DNA of 64,000 nt from Erysipelotrichaceae bacterium (GTDB lineage Bacteria > Bacillota_I > Bacilli_A > Erysipelotrichales > Erysipelotrichaceae), in the NCBI GenBank assembly GCA_017404785.1, contig JAFRBQ010000006.1, positions 1 through 64,000 on the forward strand, written 5' to 3'. A model generated the notes under the pieces. It made no database searches. It saw only the letters and a list, made by a program, of their open reading frames with translations, and was not told where the DNA came from. Both the position numbers and the translations under genes were made by a program. Each line of letters begins with the position of its first letter. Positions within the stretch are counted from its first letter, which is position 1. This document shows positions 62,634 through 64,000 of this stretch, one piece after another.

Positions 62634-63318
62634 GGTATACTCGCTGGTCATTGCGATCAGTTTCATAATTCTTTCATTGCTGGGAAGTGTACACTTCTGG
62701 TCTTTTAATGAGTCTTTCTACAAGAAAGAACATGACAAACTGATGCTTTATGGCAAGCACATCAGTGAATACATCGGGATCAGCGATGAGGATCTTGAAA
62801 AACTCACACGTTTCACTCTTGACTATCTCAATGATCCAAAGGCATCTCTGGATATCAGGATGAATGTTAATGGAAAAGAAAGAGAGATCTATACCGATGA
62901 TGAAAAGGCTCATATGGTCGATGTCAGAAATCTCAATCTGACGGCCAACTATATGCTTTTTGATGCTGCAATGGTCTTTGCGTTCTTCATGTTTTTCTAT
63001 GTTTTCAGAAAGTATCCGTTCAGAACGCTTTATGATACCTACAGGAAGATCCTTCTTTATGTAGGTATATTCATTGCAATAGTCGGGGCATGGATCATTA
63101 TTGATTTTGACAGCTTCTGGACTTTCTTCCATCATGTTTTCTTTGCGGGAAATGATCTGTGGCTGCTCGATCTCAGGAAGGATATCCTGATCATGATCGT
63201 TCCACCGGAGTTCTTCAACCATCTGGTCGTGACGATCGTCATAACCTTTATCTCTTTGATCGCACTGTTCTATCTGGTGCTTTATCTTCTTCAGAAGAAG
63301 GAAACTGTAAATGATTAA
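62614..63318 (+). CDS. lit: DUF1461/TIGR01906 membrane protein, probable lipoprotein intramolecular transacylase (Lit)
   Basis: The 234-residue protein has four predicted membrane helices (about 8-30, 108-130, 145-165 and 205-228). Between the first two lies an extracytoplasmic domain with EKAHMVDV (His100). FWTFFHHVFFAGNDLWLLD (His173/174) lies after the third. This two-His arrangement matches the Lit family, which moves the N-terminal acyl chain of lipoproteins to give the lyso form. The amylase, binding protein and PrsA-like lipoprotein in this window would be possible substrates. Assignment is from family pattern; activity is inferred. Confidence 0.75.
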   Translation: MQKTNSKVYSLVIAISFIILSLLGSVHFWSFNESFYKKEHDKLMLYGKHISEYIGISDEDLEKLTRFTLDYLNDPKASLDIRMNVNGKEREIYTDDEKAHMVDVRNLNLTANYMLFDAAMVFAFFMFFYVFRKYPFRTLYDTYRKILLYVGIFIAIVGAWIIIDFDSFWTFFHHVFFAGNDLWLLDLRKDILIMIVPPEFFNHLVVTIVITFISLIALFYLVLYLLQKKETVND

Positions 63319-63820
63319 TATCGTTCTTTTTGAACCGGAGATCCCTCAGAATACCGGCAACATCATGAGGACCTGTTCGGTCTTCGAGATGAGACTTCAT
63401 CTGATCGAACCTCTGGGATTTTCTCTTGACGAGAAACATCTGAAAAGAAGCGGTATGGATTATGTAAAGGATCTTGATTATACAGTCTACAGAAACTGGG
63501 ATGAATTCTATGAAAAGAACAATAAAGGGCAGTATGTATTCTTTACCAGATATGCCCTGAAATCTTTTGAAGAGTGTGTCTTCAGTAAAGAAGATGATAT
63601 CTATATCGTTTTCGGCAAGGAATCGACCGGTATAGATAAGAAGATCCTCAAGGATCATCTTGAGGAATGCTACAGGATCCCGATGAGATCCGATGCGCGC
63701 AGTCTGAATCTGTCAAACTGTGTGGCGATCGGTGCCTATGAATGTTTAAGACAGATCGGTTTTGGCGATCTGAGTGTAAGAGAAGTAATAAAAGGAGCAG
63801 ATTTCTTACTGAAATGTTAA
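63311..63820 (+). CDS. trmL: tRNA (cytidine(34)-2'-O)-methyltransferase TrmL
   Basis: The 169-residue SPOUT enzyme methylates the wobble base of leucine tRNAs. Motifs are VLFEPEIPQNTGNIMRTC at the N-terminus, YVFFTRYALKSFEE near residue 78, VFGKESTGIDKKIL near residue 98 and CYRIPMRSDARSLNLSNCVAIGAYE near residue 118. All three knot motifs are intact, in contrast to the SpoU-like protein at 15151. It overlaps its neighbours on both sides. Confidence 0.94.
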   Translation: MINIVLFEPEIPQNTGNIMRTCSVFEMRLHLIEPLGFSLDEKHLKRSGMDYVKDLDYTVYRNWDEFYEKNNKGQYVFFTRYALKSFEECVFSKEDDIYIVFGKESTGIDKKILKDHLEECYRIPMRSDARSLNLSNCVAIGAYECLRQIGFGDLSVREVIKGADFLLKC

Positions 63821-64000
63821 AGATTTGCCTTGTCTCAGACAATCACGGGGATGTCGAATGTATCGACAGGATATTGAGCGACAATCCGGCCTGTGATTAT
63901 TATCTCCATTGTGGAGATGTCATGGCTGATCCTGAAAGGATCGCTCCTTTTGCTGCGGTCTCGGGAAACAATGACTGGCTTTTTGAATACCCGATGCAGA
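63814..64000 (+). CDS. YfcE/MJ0936-type metallophosphoesterase (3' end outside window)
   Basis: The ATG at 63814 opens a frame that runs off the window: MLKICLVSDNHGDVECID, then YYLHCGDVMADPE near residue 30, and SGNNDWLF near residue 50. These are the D-x-H, GD and GNxD metal-binding motifs of the YfcE/MJ0936 phosphodiesterases. In Bacillus ysnB of this family also follows rdgB. It overlaps trmL by seven bases. Only 62 residues are visible. Confidence 0.88.
   Translation, partial: MLKICLVSDNHGDVECIDRILSDNPACDYYLHCGDVMADPERIAPFAAVSGNNDWLFEYPMQ

Noticed and set aside
1..64000. CRISPR arrays, transposases, integrases, prophage or toxin-antitoxin genes
   Set aside because: No regularly spaced direct repeats and no mobile-element protein signatures were seen anywhere in the window.

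Overview
This 64 kb window is a gene-dense, low-to-moderate GC chromosomal segment of a Firmicutes-type bacterium. The best fit I can infer is the Erysipelotrichia or a close relative. The evidence is a Bacillus-type (type B) RNase P RNA and Bacillus-like gene neighbourhoods: rpsT/lepA/hemW, recU/class A PBP, gpsB/rnpB, pgsA/recA/rny/ymdB, sufCDSUB, priA/rsmB/rlmN/prpC/prkC/rpe/rpmB, ftsA/ftsZ and rdgB/phosphodiesterase. Some of these neighbourhoods have lost members: no def or fmt beside priA, no rsgA between prkC and rpe, and no cinA between pgsA and recA. Lineage is inferred from gene content only. I see no prophage, insertion sequence, integrase, CRISPR array or secondary-metabolite cluster.

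Layout. 1-4440: end of a YD-motif protein, rpsT, then fmt-lepA-hemW with overlapping ends. 4450-12660: an alpha-glucan module with MsmX-type ATPase, MalE/F/G-type ABC transporter, a GH13 amylase lipoprotein on the opposite strand and MalQ. 12700-16640: rpsO with a structured leader, tRNA-Ala(CGC), a small Cys-containing protein, an FAD dehydrogenase, a degenerate SpoU-like protein and a radical SAM/SPASM protein. 16700-19600: a yybP-ykoY (Mn2+) riboswitch in front of a P-type cation ATPase. 19628-23800: a DUF218 protein and a 1184-residue secreted beta-helix-like surface protein. 23840-31540: tRNA/rRNA modification and cofactor genes (ttcA, truB, ribF, rsmF), Asp23, a class A PBP and recU. 31640-37290: gpsB-rnpB, pgsA, recA, a Cof phosphatase, rny-ymdB. 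37316-39598: HIT protein and two PrsA-type foldases. 39728-44320: the SUF iron-sulfur operon. 44347-52014: priA to rpmB, including the PASTA kinase/phosphatase pair. 52122-64000: ftsA-ftsZ, a CNNM/CorC protein preceded by a tiny overlapping ORF, rsmE-mtaB, a MurE-like protein without catalytic residues, deoC, rpsU, a PfkB kinase, phoH, rdgB, a Lit/DUF1461 membrane protein, trmL and a truncated phosphodiesterase.

How it works together. Most of the window is housekeeping: translation, RNA turnover, cell division, wall synthesis and Fe-S assembly. The clearest accessory function is uptake and breakdown of maltodextrin-like glucans: surface amylase, ABC importer, cytoplasmic glucanotransferase. 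The second is manganese-responsive cation export.

The most unusual feature is the gene punctuation. At least ten genes have a TATAAT-like -10 box ending 5-9 nt (usually exactly 6) before the start codon with no room for a ribosome-binding site, which predicts leaderless mRNAs. At three loci a terminator spanning the upstream stop codon, a -10 box and the next ATG are packed into the same 26-nt stop-to-start geometry. Other points of interest are a four-segment transcriptional ON switch in the riboswitch platform, a MurE pseudoenzyme, RibF without a recognisable kinase half, a short SufD, and a leaderless mini-ORF overlapping the CNNM gene.
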